Positions 44,900 to 55,365 of a DNA stretch of 64,000 nt are shown here, in pieces (the first letter of the stretch is position 1; every line of letters begins with the position of its first letter). The position numbers were made by a program, and so were the translations under genes. The notes under the pieces were generated by a model. The model worked only from the letters and a program-made list of their open reading frames with translations. It was not told the DNA's origin and did no database searches. Source of the DNA: Cycas panzhihuaensis (lineage: Eukaryota; Cycadophyta); NCBI GenBank assembly GCA_023213395.1, contig CM041465.1:178319741-178383740 (forward strand), given 5' to 3'.

Positions 44900-45325
44900 C
44901 GAAATGTTGGAAGTGTTAGAAGTAAGATCTATTTGGAAGAAAGGAAGAAAGGAGCAAAAGAGAGATAAGCTATGCAACAAGCTCAATAACACAAATGCAC
45001 ATTGAGCACAATAAAAATGGAGGAGGTGGAATTGTTCTACACTCCAAAATACTAATACTGAATCAACAACATAACAGTACACTCATACTTCCATTCTATA
45101 CAAGAGAGAAGGGTCTCAATATATAGACGAGAGAGCTCCTCTTAGAGTCTTTGCATGTTGGACAAGTGTCAAACATGCATTGGAATGTACGTATTTACCT
45201 TGACCACATAAAGGGGTCTTAGACCCTCAAGTTATAACTTAAAGTTTCAACGCTAGAGAAGTGCACAATACACATTCAGTACAAAGTGCTTTAATAATAC
45301 ATGACTTAATGATCAAACATAAAGG
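44900..45325 (-). repeat. diverged LTR of the copia D family
   Basis: Aligns with 42493-42926 and 20898-21317 over most of its length (shared ACACTCCAA, TATACAAGAGAGAA and CATAAAGGTTCT blocks). Both ends are indistinct; the high end runs straight into the next LTR without TAACA. Solo or truncated. Confidence 0.75.
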
Positions 45326-45332
45326 TTCTATT

Positions 45333-45624
45333 CTAGTAGTTTGCAACCCTCTTTGAGGCGGGAGTGATCCTCCAACAGGCACAAGGCCCTAAGGGTATGA
45401 AGCCATTATACCAAGCATAACAAAATTCTCCAAGAATGTTTTACAAATGGGGAAGGCTGCTCTATTTATAGCCTTCAAAATCCAACTAATATTTTTCCCT
45501 CCAAAAAACCAACTTCAAAATGAAATAAAATAAATAATTCTTCTTTTAATTCTCCTAAAAACCGACTTCTTAGTAATATTTCATTCTATAAAACCGACTT
45601 CATCCTTATTTTAGGAATGTTACA
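45333..45624 (-). repeat. truncated gypsy LTR, G5 family
   Basis: Reverse complement of much of 52070-52390 (start TGTAACATTCC at 45624; shared GATCCTCCAACAGGCACAAG in this orientation). The 3' half of the LTR is missing at the junction with the previous LTR. Confidence 0.8.
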
Positions 45625-45818
45625 TCCCTTGCCACATTCATTTTATTGGCAATAGGATCATAATCTCCATAGGCTTTGCTGCCAACAACATATCTAATAA
45701 AAAATTATTTAAGACTTTTATCACCTAATTTCTTTTGCTTCTCCTGGGGAATGTGCATAAAAGTTGTGCATCCAAAAGTGCATAAATGACTAATTGTAGG
45801 CTTTTGGCTAGTCTAACC
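45625..45818 (-). pseudogene. copia integrase scrap
   Basis: Similar to 30630-30790 of copia D (integrase C-terminal region: minus translation includes FMHIPQEKQKKLG and YVVGSKAYG). About 190 bp, no start or end. Confidence 0.65.
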
Positions 45819-46830
45819 TGTTAGAATTTATGAATTCACTCTAATACCACAATAAGATTATTTCACAACTTTGATATCATGATAAAACAATAATTGACAG
45901 AATAGTAAACACCTTAACATAAATGAAGAAATAATAGAGTGAAACAAGTAGAATAATACTAGGATCATAAACGATATTGTGAGATACCTTCATTTTATTG
46001 ATTTTTTAGAACATTACATAACATTCAATATAATCTCATGTACTAATGATAGTATGATGATGTCTTTATATAGTAGAATTTGTTTTTATGTGGGGCCCAC
46101 CACTTTGTGGCTTACATAGATAAATGTGCATTATCTAATTTATCTCCTTATTTTTCTCTAATATATTAATATTCTAACACCTCCCTTAATGCACATTTGG
46201 TAGCATAGATGTTGCTTTGAATTTGCAATGTTTGATCTTCAAAAGTTTCTTGAAAATGATATCTAGAACTTGGTCTTCAATTTGATCTTGATCTTCAAGT
46301 TGTCTTTGTCGTATCAACTCTCAAATGTCATGACGATGCTTGATTTTAATATGCTTTATTCTACTTTGTAAAACTTGGTTCTTCATCAACTTATTCTGAA
46401 TTCTGATTAGAAGATTTATTTCTCTCTTTATCAATCATTAACTTTTCATCAAGTAACTTGACATTTGGAGCAAAAATAGATTTCAAAATATCCCATGTTT
46501 CTCTGAAAGTAATAGAGTGATACACATGAGAGTATACATTATCATCCAAAGTAGAGTAAATGTAACTGAGTGCTTAAGTATCTTTGTTTTCAAGTTCATT
46601 CTTTTCCTTTTCTTGATTAGGTGTTAACTGAGTAGTAGGAGAAATAGGTTCTGGAACTTTATATCCTTCATAAATAATATCCCACAAATTTCTAGATTGT
46701 AAAGAAGGTTTGATCCTCCTTGACCACATCAAATAATTTTTCCCATTGAACTTGGGAATCTTCAAAATCAGAAAAGTTGAAGAATATTCCATCTTGCAAA
46801 TGGAAATAAACCATAACAGGTGCAAAAATC
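45819..46830 (-). mobile_element. internally deleted copia E: gag joined to the pol end, with 3' LTR
   Basis: 3' LTR at 45819-46179 (minus TGTTAGAATATT to AATTCTAACA), preceded by the purine tract ATTAAGGGAGG. The minus strand at 46180-46390 reads as the RNase H C-terminus (IKHIKIKHRHDI, then DQVLDIIFKKLLK). Directly upstream is a gag fragment with frame 46574-46825 (MEYSSTFLILKIPKFNGKNY at 46792, then WSRRIKPSLQSRNLWDIIY). So most of gag and pol between them is deleted. No 5' LTR recognised. Confidence 0.72.
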
Positions 46831-47548
46831 AACCATAATCATGAGTAAGCGAGCACAATAATCCATCATATTCGGTATGTTAACTTGTATGAATCTTATC
46901 CCTCAGTTTTCTCTCATGGTTTCAGTATAATGCATCAAATTTTGAAATGAAATTTTGCTATCAAAATATCTCAAATCATAGCTCAAACTATAGTACTATG
47001 AGTTGGGATTCCAATGGTTTAGACCATTTGAAAAATAGATTCCTGGTTGAGAACATATTAATGAAATAGTGCAGGTACCTTTTTATGAAAATGAAATTAA
47101 TTTTCTTAGAGATTAGCCCCTTTTGTTGGTTAGCAACTGTTCACATTAAGGCTGCATATGATCGAGGGTTGAATGGAAGGGGGCTTCACAGACCTCTAAG
47201 TAGATTCTAATTCTTCATTCTTCAACTTAATGACATAATAACTTTGTGAAAAAAAATATATGCTAATGTCAAAAATTGTGAAGATGCTCAGACATTAACA
47301 AACGATTTGGTGACTGTATTCTATAAAATTTGATTGAATTGCCTCGAATCTTGATGAACTAGCATCGAATCTCTCTTCATAGAGGTGGCTCACCATCTTC
47401 ACATAGCTGGAAGAGGATGGCACATTTTGTAGATGCCACACAAGAGATGGCAAATTGATGTGGGTGATGTAGGGTCGCAAGCAGATGACAACAAGCAAAA
47501 GCAATCATGCAGGCGTTCGTCGAGGTACACATGGAGGAGGCGCATATG
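46831..47548. other. unassigned sequence, no gene seen
   Basis: AT-rich with no recognisable coding frame. It becomes more GC-rich toward 47400 without recognisable content. Confidence 0.5.
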
Positions 47549-47553
47549 TCTTC

Positions 47554-48026
47554 TGTAACGAACCATTACACCAAAACCTCGAGGTGTTAGTGAAGAGGGC
47601 CCCCCACCAAGTAGACCATTACCTCCCCCCTGGTTCAAACGGGCTAGCCCCGCTTTCACCGGCGTTCATGTGCCCCACAGGCCTCGGCTACGACAGCGTT
47701 TTGCGCATCGGCGACGTTTGGCGTGTCGCCCTCTTCACTAACACCTCGAGGTTTTGGTGTAACGGTTCGTTACAAGTGGTATCAGAGCCAAGACCCGGGT
47801 TCAAATCCCGTGGGGGCAACACCACTTATGGGGGCGGTGGGGTGATGCGCCAAACGTCCGCCGTCATAAACCGCCGTCGTAGCCGAGCCCTGTGGGGCGC
47901 ATGAACGCCGGTGAAAGCGGGGCTAGGCGGGGCTAGCCCGTTTGAATCGGGGGGGAGGTAATGGTCTACTTGGTGGGGGGCCCTCTTCACTAACACCTTG
48001 AGGTTTTGGTGTAACGGTTCGTTACA
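47554..48026. mobile_element. small GC-rich foldback element with a primer-site-like sequence and B-box-like motif
   Basis: Flanked by TSD TCTTC (47549-47553, 48027-48031). The ends are TGTAACGAACC and GGTTCGTTACA. The left arm (47554-47727) and right arm (47844-48026) are inverted copies with a few changes and one small duplication. A third copy of the 47-bp terminal module, inverted, stands at 47728-47774. Immediately after it is TGGTATCAGAGCC (47777-47789), a perfect initiator-Met primer site, then GGTTCAAATCC (47798-47808), a tRNA B-box-like word. 47554-47774 therefore looks like a 221-bp LTR followed by a primer site, as in a very short LTR element (TRIM), but the second LTR is inverted and not direct. 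No protein is encoded; the open frame across it is a result of high GC. Confidence 0.85.
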
Positions 48027-48108
48027 TCTTCACGGCCGCACAGGATAGTAGGGGCAGATGGCTCATACCCTCATGTTGACAGAGGTCAACATTAACAAAC
48101 ACTTAGGA

Positions 48109-48300
48109 GGAGGCGTTCGACAGCTCAAACGGCAATTTCAGATCTCACTCAGAGCGGACATAAACTTTGGAGGGCACATAGATGCGCAGTAGTGGAGGTA
48201 GGGTGGAGGCGTTCGACAGCTCAAGCGGCAATTTCAGATCTCACTGAGAGCAAACATAAACTTTGGAGGGCACATAGATGCGCAATAGTGGAGGCAAGGT
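48109..48300. repeat. 96-bp tandem duplication
   Basis: The unit starting GGAGGCGTTCGACAGCTC is at 48109-48204 and again at 48205-48300, with a handful of substitutions. Noncoding. Confidence 0.9.
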
Positions 48301-49149
48301 TAACTCTTCACAGTTGATGGCACTATTCTTCACGGAGTTGTTCATCAAGGCAGATGAACAGAGCAGGTCATGATCACATGTCACTAAGACACTGATAGGC
48401 AAAGGGTGGAGGCTTCACAAAATGATGGCAGCAATTGTCGCACAAACATGATCTTCAATAGGTGTGAACACAGGTGGCTCACAATTGCAATGGCTCATAA
48501 CTCCAAAAATTCCGCACATGATGTAGTTACGGGAGTTCATCAATGGCGGCGAAAGTTGGCTCACGGCTCACAAGTGGACAGTTGTATGACTCAATCGACG
48601 GACAGACGGTTTCAATCATAAAGTCGAAAAAAGGAGTTACACAGTAGATTGGCAAACTTCACACGATGGACAGGCTAGTTAGTTCACTCGAGATAGATCA
48701 ATACATAGGGCAATCACAGAGACAGGTTGACCTAAGGCTAATTGGACGAGCAACAGTCTCAAATAGAGCAAAATAGAGTTTGAAATGGTGTCAAACGTGA
48801 TCAAACAGTATCAAACGATGTTCATCATTTCCACAAATGCACCGCCCTATGTAAAATCAACCAAGTGGAATCATTGTTATCTATTGATCTTTTGTGATGG
48901 GTTTTTTACCAAAAGATTCTTTCACGTAAAAACTTGTGTACTATGTACTTTGCTCGATGTTTGCTTGCTACGTATGATCAAGATTTTGTAGTTCAGAGTA
49001 CATGTTTGCATGTTTCTTCACAAAAATGTATTCGAAGATGGGTTCTATTCACTTGGGTATGAGGATGATTTAATAGTCAAATGGCTACTCCTTTGGTAGT
49101 AACACGGTCAACTAGTCCAACAATATTTAGACTTCTTCCATGAAATAGT
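48301..49149. other. unassigned sequence, no gene seen
   Basis: No recognisable coding sequence. Short words such as GGCTCACA and ATCAAACAGTATCAAACG recur locally. Confidence 0.45.
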
Positions 49150-49781
49150 TGTTATGATTCCTACAACCTAGGGGTATTATAACATAGTTAACACAATAGG
49201 TTAATGTTATTGGTTAAGAATAATAAAGTTTGTGGTTAGTGTTAACATAGAATTAGAATGATAAAATAATAGGGAAGTGAGTTAAGGTTAATAGAGTTAA
49301 TAGGTTAATGTTAATCAATGGTTAGCATGAAGACTAAGGGTAATCGGCTTAAGAAAGGTGTGCGTGCTTGTGTATAAATGCACCACCCTATGCATTGTAT
49401 TAGCTTAGATCATGTTTAATACAAATCAATTGAATTTTCATTTGAAGATCAATTATCATTTTCAACTTGTTCACTTAGCTTGCTTGGATTCATTTTCAAA
49501 TTGTTGTGAGTTTTGGGTGATGGATGAGAGGTCCATTATAAGTGCTATTAGACCGACTTGCCTATTCATCATTGCCCATATTGCATTACTATGCCTATTC
49601 TTTGTTGCATTCTCTAATATTTCTTGTGCTCTACATTTTGATATATTCCTTCATTTCCATTGCATTTCTACAATTTACAATTCTTTAGCGTTAGTGTTCT
49701 CCAATTAGTTTTGTCCTCCATTGATTTCATCTAGATTCATTCTATCCAATTAGAATCTTCTACCCATTGCCATCGCAATCA
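49150..49781 (+). repeat. 5' LTR of G4
   Basis: TGTTATGATTCC to CATCGCAATCA, followed by TGGTATTAGGTC at 49784, a degenerate initiator-Met-type primer site. Confidence 0.7.
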
Positions 49782-51040
49782 TGTGGTATTAGGTCATTCC
49801 ATTTTGATTCCCACTAGCATTAAAACCTTGTTGGATTAGCATCCAAGGAATTAAAGTAGAGATTAAAGTGAAAGCACTATTAAGGAAGACTATTGGAGGT
49901 GTATTTTGTTGGTTATTATATATATTTTTTGGTCGAGGCACAATTGGAGATCACTTATGTAGATGAAAAGTCACTGTAGTTTGAGTTTAAAATGGTGGTT
50001 AACACTATTGTTGTGCAAACAGGCAATGTGTTACTTATCTTTACATCTTTTGGCAATATTTTGGAGCTATGGGAACCTCCCCATAGTAGACCTAGGGTAG
50101 ATCTATTCTTGATTTGTGGAGAATTTTTGTCCAAAATATGGCTTCAAACCCTTGTAGCTAGCAAAGTCTCAATAATAGAAATAAAAAAGTGGTGATGCCA
50201 TTTTCTTGACAATTGGTTCACTGTAAATCAGTTCTATAGGCCTCATATCGCTCCCCATATTTTCCAAATGTCTTTGAATCAACAAATTTGGGGTAAAATT
50301 AGCTTGTTGGTTAAAAAACGAATGGTAGTGTATTTGGCAATGAGTCTTTAACATCACTGAACCAATGTCTTTTTGGCTTTTCTTTCTTGATGATCAATGG
50401 TTTGCATGTTCATTTAGCATGTTTCTACTACCCAAGGCAACATTTAAGGAATATAGTAGTTTGATTTGTTATTTTGCAAGTTTACCCCATAAAAAATTTG
50501 CCTCACATAGGTAAAAATTGTTGGTCAATCCTACATGGGTGGTTAACAAAATGAAATGACAAATTTTTTGGTCTTTTATAAATTTTTTTCAAAGGTTTAA
50601 GATTAATTTAATCAAATTGAATGATGCTTTGAGGTTTGCCATTTATCCCCCTTTAGTTTTACGAATGGTCACATGGTGTTTACACGCAACTAGAGTTGAG
50701 AAAACAGAAAAAGGGCTTATCTTATTTTTGCCCTATTTTTAATTTTTTGTGACATGGAATTACTTTTTCGAGCATATCTTCCACATATGAACTTGGATTT
50801 GCATTCCGTCTGAACCATTGGAACCTACGCTTCATGGGCTTCAATTTGAGCAATTACATGATCCATTCTAGAGCTATTTTGTATTAGGTTTTAAAGTTTG
50901 AAGTCAGATCTTGTAATTTCATAATGGTTATATTGTGCTCTTTTGCATTATTTTGAGGTCGTTCAAACTTTGGCTAGCACACCATTGCTCTTGAGGCCAT
51001 AGTACCTATTTTCTTTTGTTAAACTTACTTATAGAAAAAG

Positions 51041-52015
51041 ATGACTAATGTGCCTTTTGTCTTTCCTAATGACCTCCCTGAATTCAAGCTCAATGGTTCT
51101 ATTGATCTCGAAGATTGAATCACAATGTTTACAACATTCTGTAGTGATGCAATGGAGGATGAGGATGAAGGTGAATGGATCCCATTTGCCTTCAATTGTT
51201 TGGACATCCACCTTTACCAATGGACAAAAACTTGGTATTATAGATACTGCATACAAGATTGGAAACTCTTCATTTTGTGCCTTTGCCAACATGTTGCTAA
51301 AGAGATGACTTGTTGCAAGGAATGAAAGTTAGATGAGGAGAAGTAAGAAAAAGAAACTCTCATTGAATTAGAATTGATTCCATCAGAAGAAGAAATTGTG
51401 GAAATCAAATCTCATGAATCCTCAATTATTGAAGTTAATTATTTCTTTTCATAGGATGTGAGCATATTAAGGTCCTTATATCACCTACATCTCCACCAAA
51501 CAAAAATATGATCAAACTTGAGTCAATAGCTTTGGTAGAAGGTAATGTGCGACCTATTGTGCGAGGTGAACTTTTGGATGATAAGGAGGATTCTCGTCGC
51601 CCTCAAGGTGAAATTTTGGATAACAATGTGGTCTATCTCCCTTTAGAAGTCCCCAGTCTTAGTTTTGTTGAGTAAAACACTCACCATTTGGACACAGTTG
51701 AGGAGAAATCATCATTATACCCTTTATAGGAGCATTTGGGTCCCCATTTTTGTGGATCTCCAATTTATTACACTATGGGAACTCACTTCTTTAATGATGA
51801 TAGCCAAACAAAGGAGTCACATTTTCTTAATCCACAAAACCAATTAGCAGATACCATGCATCACTTCCCTCCAACAAGTTGTGCAGCAACAATCTTTTCT
51901 CGTTGACACCATGATCAAACAACTACCTTTGACATCTTAGTAGCAACAAGAGGTGGCCAGGAGGCAAGCATATACAATTTTGATGCTTTGAGGGCAAAGC
52001 ATCTCCTAAGGGGAA
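51041..52015 (+). pseudogene. Gag-like remnant and tail of G4
   Basis: Translation from 51041 reads MTNVPFVFPNDLPEFKLNGS, then a stop, then (frame 51125-51325) MFTTFCSDAMEDEDEGEWIP, CLDIHLYQWTKTWY and similar. The pattern of a short N-terminal half followed by an aromatic-rich helix resembles a Ty3 capsid, but weakly. An acidic region (51340-51420) and a tail ending with a LRAKHLL-like block before the purine tract follow, similar in kind to G2. Several stops. Confidence 0.4.
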
Positions 52016-52069
52016 GGGAATGTTATAATTTGCGCAACTCAGGGATGGTATAACATAGTTAGTACAATA

Positions 52070-52660
52070 TGTAACATTCTTAAAATAAGGATGAAATCGG
52101 TTTCCTATAGAGGAAAATTGTCATTATGAAATCAATTTTATAGAAGAAAATATTATTAGGAAGTCAGTTTTTAGGAGAATTAAAGGAAGAATCATTTTTT
52201 TTTATTTCATTTAGAAGTCCATTTTTTGGAGAGAAAAATAGGATTTGGATTTTGAAGGCTATAAATAGAGAAGCCTTCCTTATTTATATGCATCTTGGAG
52301 AATTTATTACCTTATGGTATAATGGCTTCATGCCATTAGGGTCTTGTGCCTGTTGGAGGATCGCTCCTGCCTTGAAGAGGGTTGTAAACTGCTGGATTTT
52401 GTACTAGGTTCTATTATTAATCTATTATCATTTCATCCTCTACTCTTATTTATCCATGAATGGATGTTGTACTGTATGGATAATTGAACTACGCTTGTTG
52501 AGTGATGTTTTATGAAGAATGATATGCTATAAATATATGGGATCTACTTGAATTATTATCACTACGAAGTACCATTATAGAATGCATAAAATCTGTGAAA
52601 ATTATTGTATCTGTTGGAAAATCTACTTTTGTCTGTTGTTTATGATAAGGGCTCACTACA
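52070..52660 (+). repeat. 5' LTR of G5
   Basis: TGTAACATTCTT to GCTCACTACA. Its first half matches 45333-45624 inverted. A TATA-like CTATAAATAG is at about 52260. Confidence 0.8.
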
Positions 52661-52839
52661 ACTAGTATCAAAGCCACATAGGAAATCAAAACTGAGGAAT
52701 GAAACATTGTTGCCTTGAAGAGTGAGTGCATGACGGGAGGATAACAAGTGTTGGTTATAGGCCAATAATCTATATCGTCAATCGTTGTTGTGTGGGGATT
52801 ATCAATGATGATAATAGCAGTTCTAGACAGACCGAACTC

Positions 52840-54383
52840 TGTAAGACTGAATTATGAAGAAATCTAGGGTTTTCTGGCTAGGACATTGAGTCAACCTTAT
52901 GATGGGGAGAACCCGAAACTTGGAGGAAGTACTCTATTGAAAAGGCTCTATCTGCACATGAAGAAATTTGAAGCCACCTTTATACCTTCATTGCAGAGCA
53001 TGTACGCTGAGTGAGAAATTTGAAATCTGCAGATTGAGCATTGAGGATGTCATGTCTAGATTTGTTTATGTGTTAGAGGTTATCAAGGAACTTGAATCAC
53101 GGGCAAAAGAAGAGGTGCATTTGTTTCTCTATTTATAGTAGTCACTAGACTGGTGAAAGGTGCGGGACTACATGAATTTCATAGCTTCACCCCTATTTGG
53201 CTCGATAATAGGTTGTTGTGAAGACCTGGGGCATTTCCACGTAACATGCCATCCGTTCTGTATAGGTCCATAAGATTATCTCCTCATTCACACAAATTGA
53301 TAGTCTGAGCTTTCATGGTACAAGTTTTACATGCCATCAATAGATGCGAAAGTAGGGAAGGCAGCTGGGAATATCGTAGCAAACCCACACACAAGATTGA
53401 CCATTCGAAAAATGATCAGAGTGCAGTGGCTGAGAGCAAACAGGATGAAACCGTGATAATCGAGGGTGCCATCGACACGTAGATCACAGACAGAGGATTA
53501 TGAAACTTAGGCATACAAATTTAGTAAAGTTTTATAAAATCTATTACTTTTGAATTTTTGGTTGGAATCTACTAGGCCCTTTATCATTGAGTGGGTGGTT
53601 TTAACCAGCTAATAATATAGATTTTAATTATTGAAGTGCAGCCTTCACGGACAGAGAAAATAAAATGAAGACAGGTTTTTTTAATCTAGAGGAATACAAT
53701 GACCTGATAAAATAACTAGAAACGATTGAGATCAATCATGGTATTATAGACAATACAAAACTTGAAGAGTATGGACCAGTTAATGTTACTGGATGGAAGA
53801 GCTCAAAATTGGTTCATTAATTGGACAAAAAAATTATTCATGCTCTCTGATTGGTATTGGTTTCAATATGCGTGTATGTCAGCTTTCAAATAGTAGAAAC
53901 GAGGTAACGTTTAAGCTGAGGGAACACTCTGACACCCACAAACCCACAAGCAAGGTGAGAATACCAAGGTATCAATGTAGCTAGTCAAAGTGACGAAACC
54001 AAAACAACAACAACAACAACAAGTGATTAAAGAGGAGATCACCAAGGCCTTGCAGGAGCATGCACAAGAACCAACTCAAGGGAAACAACCTGATTGCACT
54101 GAAGACCCGAAGCAAGTGCTTATGATATTTGATTAGTTGAGGGAAGAGTCTCGTGAGAAGCAAATTAAGACCAAGGAAGAGACCCAAGGAGAAGTTACAC
54201 AGGAGCAGCACGAAGACATGGAAGAGCAAGCGAAAGAGCAGCTAGTGGATGAACTTGAAGAAGAACCCTCGCAGATCACATGTGAATCTAATGAGGTACT
54301 CATTGATCCCATGTTGCACGTACACATTTCATTTGGTAGTTTTATCTGCCCTCTCTCTTTCCCAAGTTCAATCAAGAAAACGA
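52840..54383 (+). pseudogene. gag: gypsy Gag remnant (G5)
   Basis: A short stretch at about 53765-53825 translates as MDQLMLLDGRAQNWFINWT, the typical L.G.A..W signature of a Ty3 capsid. A Gln-run (CAACAACAA repeats, about 54004-54022) and a very acidic Q/E-rich segment (54137-54300, frame open to 54511) follow. Upstream parts are too decayed to translate. No pol sequence before the T2 insertion. Confidence 0.55.
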
Positions 54384-55225
54384 TGTTGGAGCATATTGTG
54401 ACACACCGGGCTATGAGAAGACCAGAGAGAGACTGGGTAACCTTGGTTGTGCAGGTACGGACCATACGAAGGTACGCATGCAACAAAAAGTGGAAGAAAT
54501 CAGCATTCTAGGTACGTATGACAGGTGCATACCTGGAAAGGTACGCAACACAAATACGTACCTTCGGCAGAACGCAAGCAGACAGAGATGGTACGCATAA
54601 TAGGACTGGACAGAAGGAAGCCTGGGATGATGTCAGACGTACGTACGGACGTACAGACAGATTAAGACAACAATTAAGGAAGACTAACCAATGGTTAGGA
54701 AGAGGTACGCTTGGACTGAAAGGGTACGGTTATGACAGACAGTCATAACCCTTCAGCCAAAGGACACCAAGGAGGCGTATTTAAGTGACTTCACAAGGAC
54801 CATTCGGTTAGGGTGAGAGCCAAGTATTCCAGCACACATTGGTATGGAGACCAGTACGCATGATAGTAGCCTAAGCTGTGTATATTGATGGGTACCTCCT
54901 GGGTACGCATGTGACAGAATTAGTGTATGAGGCTGAAATGCACAGGGAATGCATTCCAGCACCTTATGTACAGAAACTTATTGCTTAATAAAAGAAGAGT
55001 TGCATGGAAATTGTGGATTCTCTGTGTTTGCAAAGATTAAATGTGGAATATGTGCTAATCTTTGTATTATTGTGTGCCATTGTATTGTAATCATGTGGAA
55101 ATGTTAATAAATCTGTGTGATCTATGTGGATGATTATGTTGACTGTGTCTTAAACTAGACTACAACCTGTGTTACCTTGACAAGTGTATTGATCTCATAA
55201 GGGGTGTGAAATCTATAAGTCAACA
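54384..55225 (+). repeat. 5' LTR of T2
   Basis: TGTTGGAGCATATTG to ATAAGTCAACA, 842 bp. At least ten GTAC-core words (GGTACG, CGTACG) lie between 54450 and 54730. The primer site TTGGTTCCGTTGCC follows directly (55226-55239). Confidence 0.92.
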
Positions 55226-55365
55226 TTGGTTCCGTTGCCTATGTCCCTTGAGGAGGGATGGGGCCCAGGAGTTTAGCAAAGAGGAATGCATAAAGGACAG
55301 AGGACCCTGGCCGTCATCGTGATGGCAGGCTGTAACTAAGCCTTCGACAGCCAGGGGACCTTCCA

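Larger units (their letters stand above)
49150..52069 (+). mobile_element. LTR element G4, gypsy-like, lacking pol, plus strand
   Basis: 5' LTR at 49150-49781 and the start of a matching 3' LTR at 52034-52069 (TGTTATAATT, CTCAGGGATGGTATAACATAG; compare TGTTATGATT, CCTAGGGGTATTATAACATAG at 49150). The purine tract AAGGGGAAGGGAA (52020-52032) precedes the 3' LTR. The internal 2.25 kb has a Gag-like remnant and no pol motif. The 3' LTR is cut at 52069 by the G5 insertion. Confidence 0.8.
52070..54383 (+). mobile_element. gypsy element G5, 5' part, plus strand
   Basis: 5' LTR 52070-52660, primer-site-like TAGTATCAAAGCC at 52663-52675, then a decayed gag region, cut at 54383 by T2. It inserted into the 3' LTR of G4. 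The remaining part would lie beyond T2, outside the window. Confidence 0.78.

Noticed and set aside
47777-47815. possible tRNA gene
   Set aside because: A T-arm-like GGTTCAAATCC is present, but there is no acceptor stem, D arm or anticodon arm upstream; the preceding bases are the primer-site sequence.
47485-47904. 139-codon open frame across the foldback element
   Set aside because: Caused by high GC and inverted repeats; crosses the element end and the primer-site sequence.
51048-51308. alternative frame overlapping the G4 Gag-like remnant
   Set aside because: The other plus frame gives the more capsid-like aromatic and acidic pattern; this is a shadow.
45333-52660. possible single element bounded by the related LTRs at 45333 and 52070
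   Set aside because: The two LTRs face opposite ways, so they cannot be a pair; each belongs to a separate insertion.
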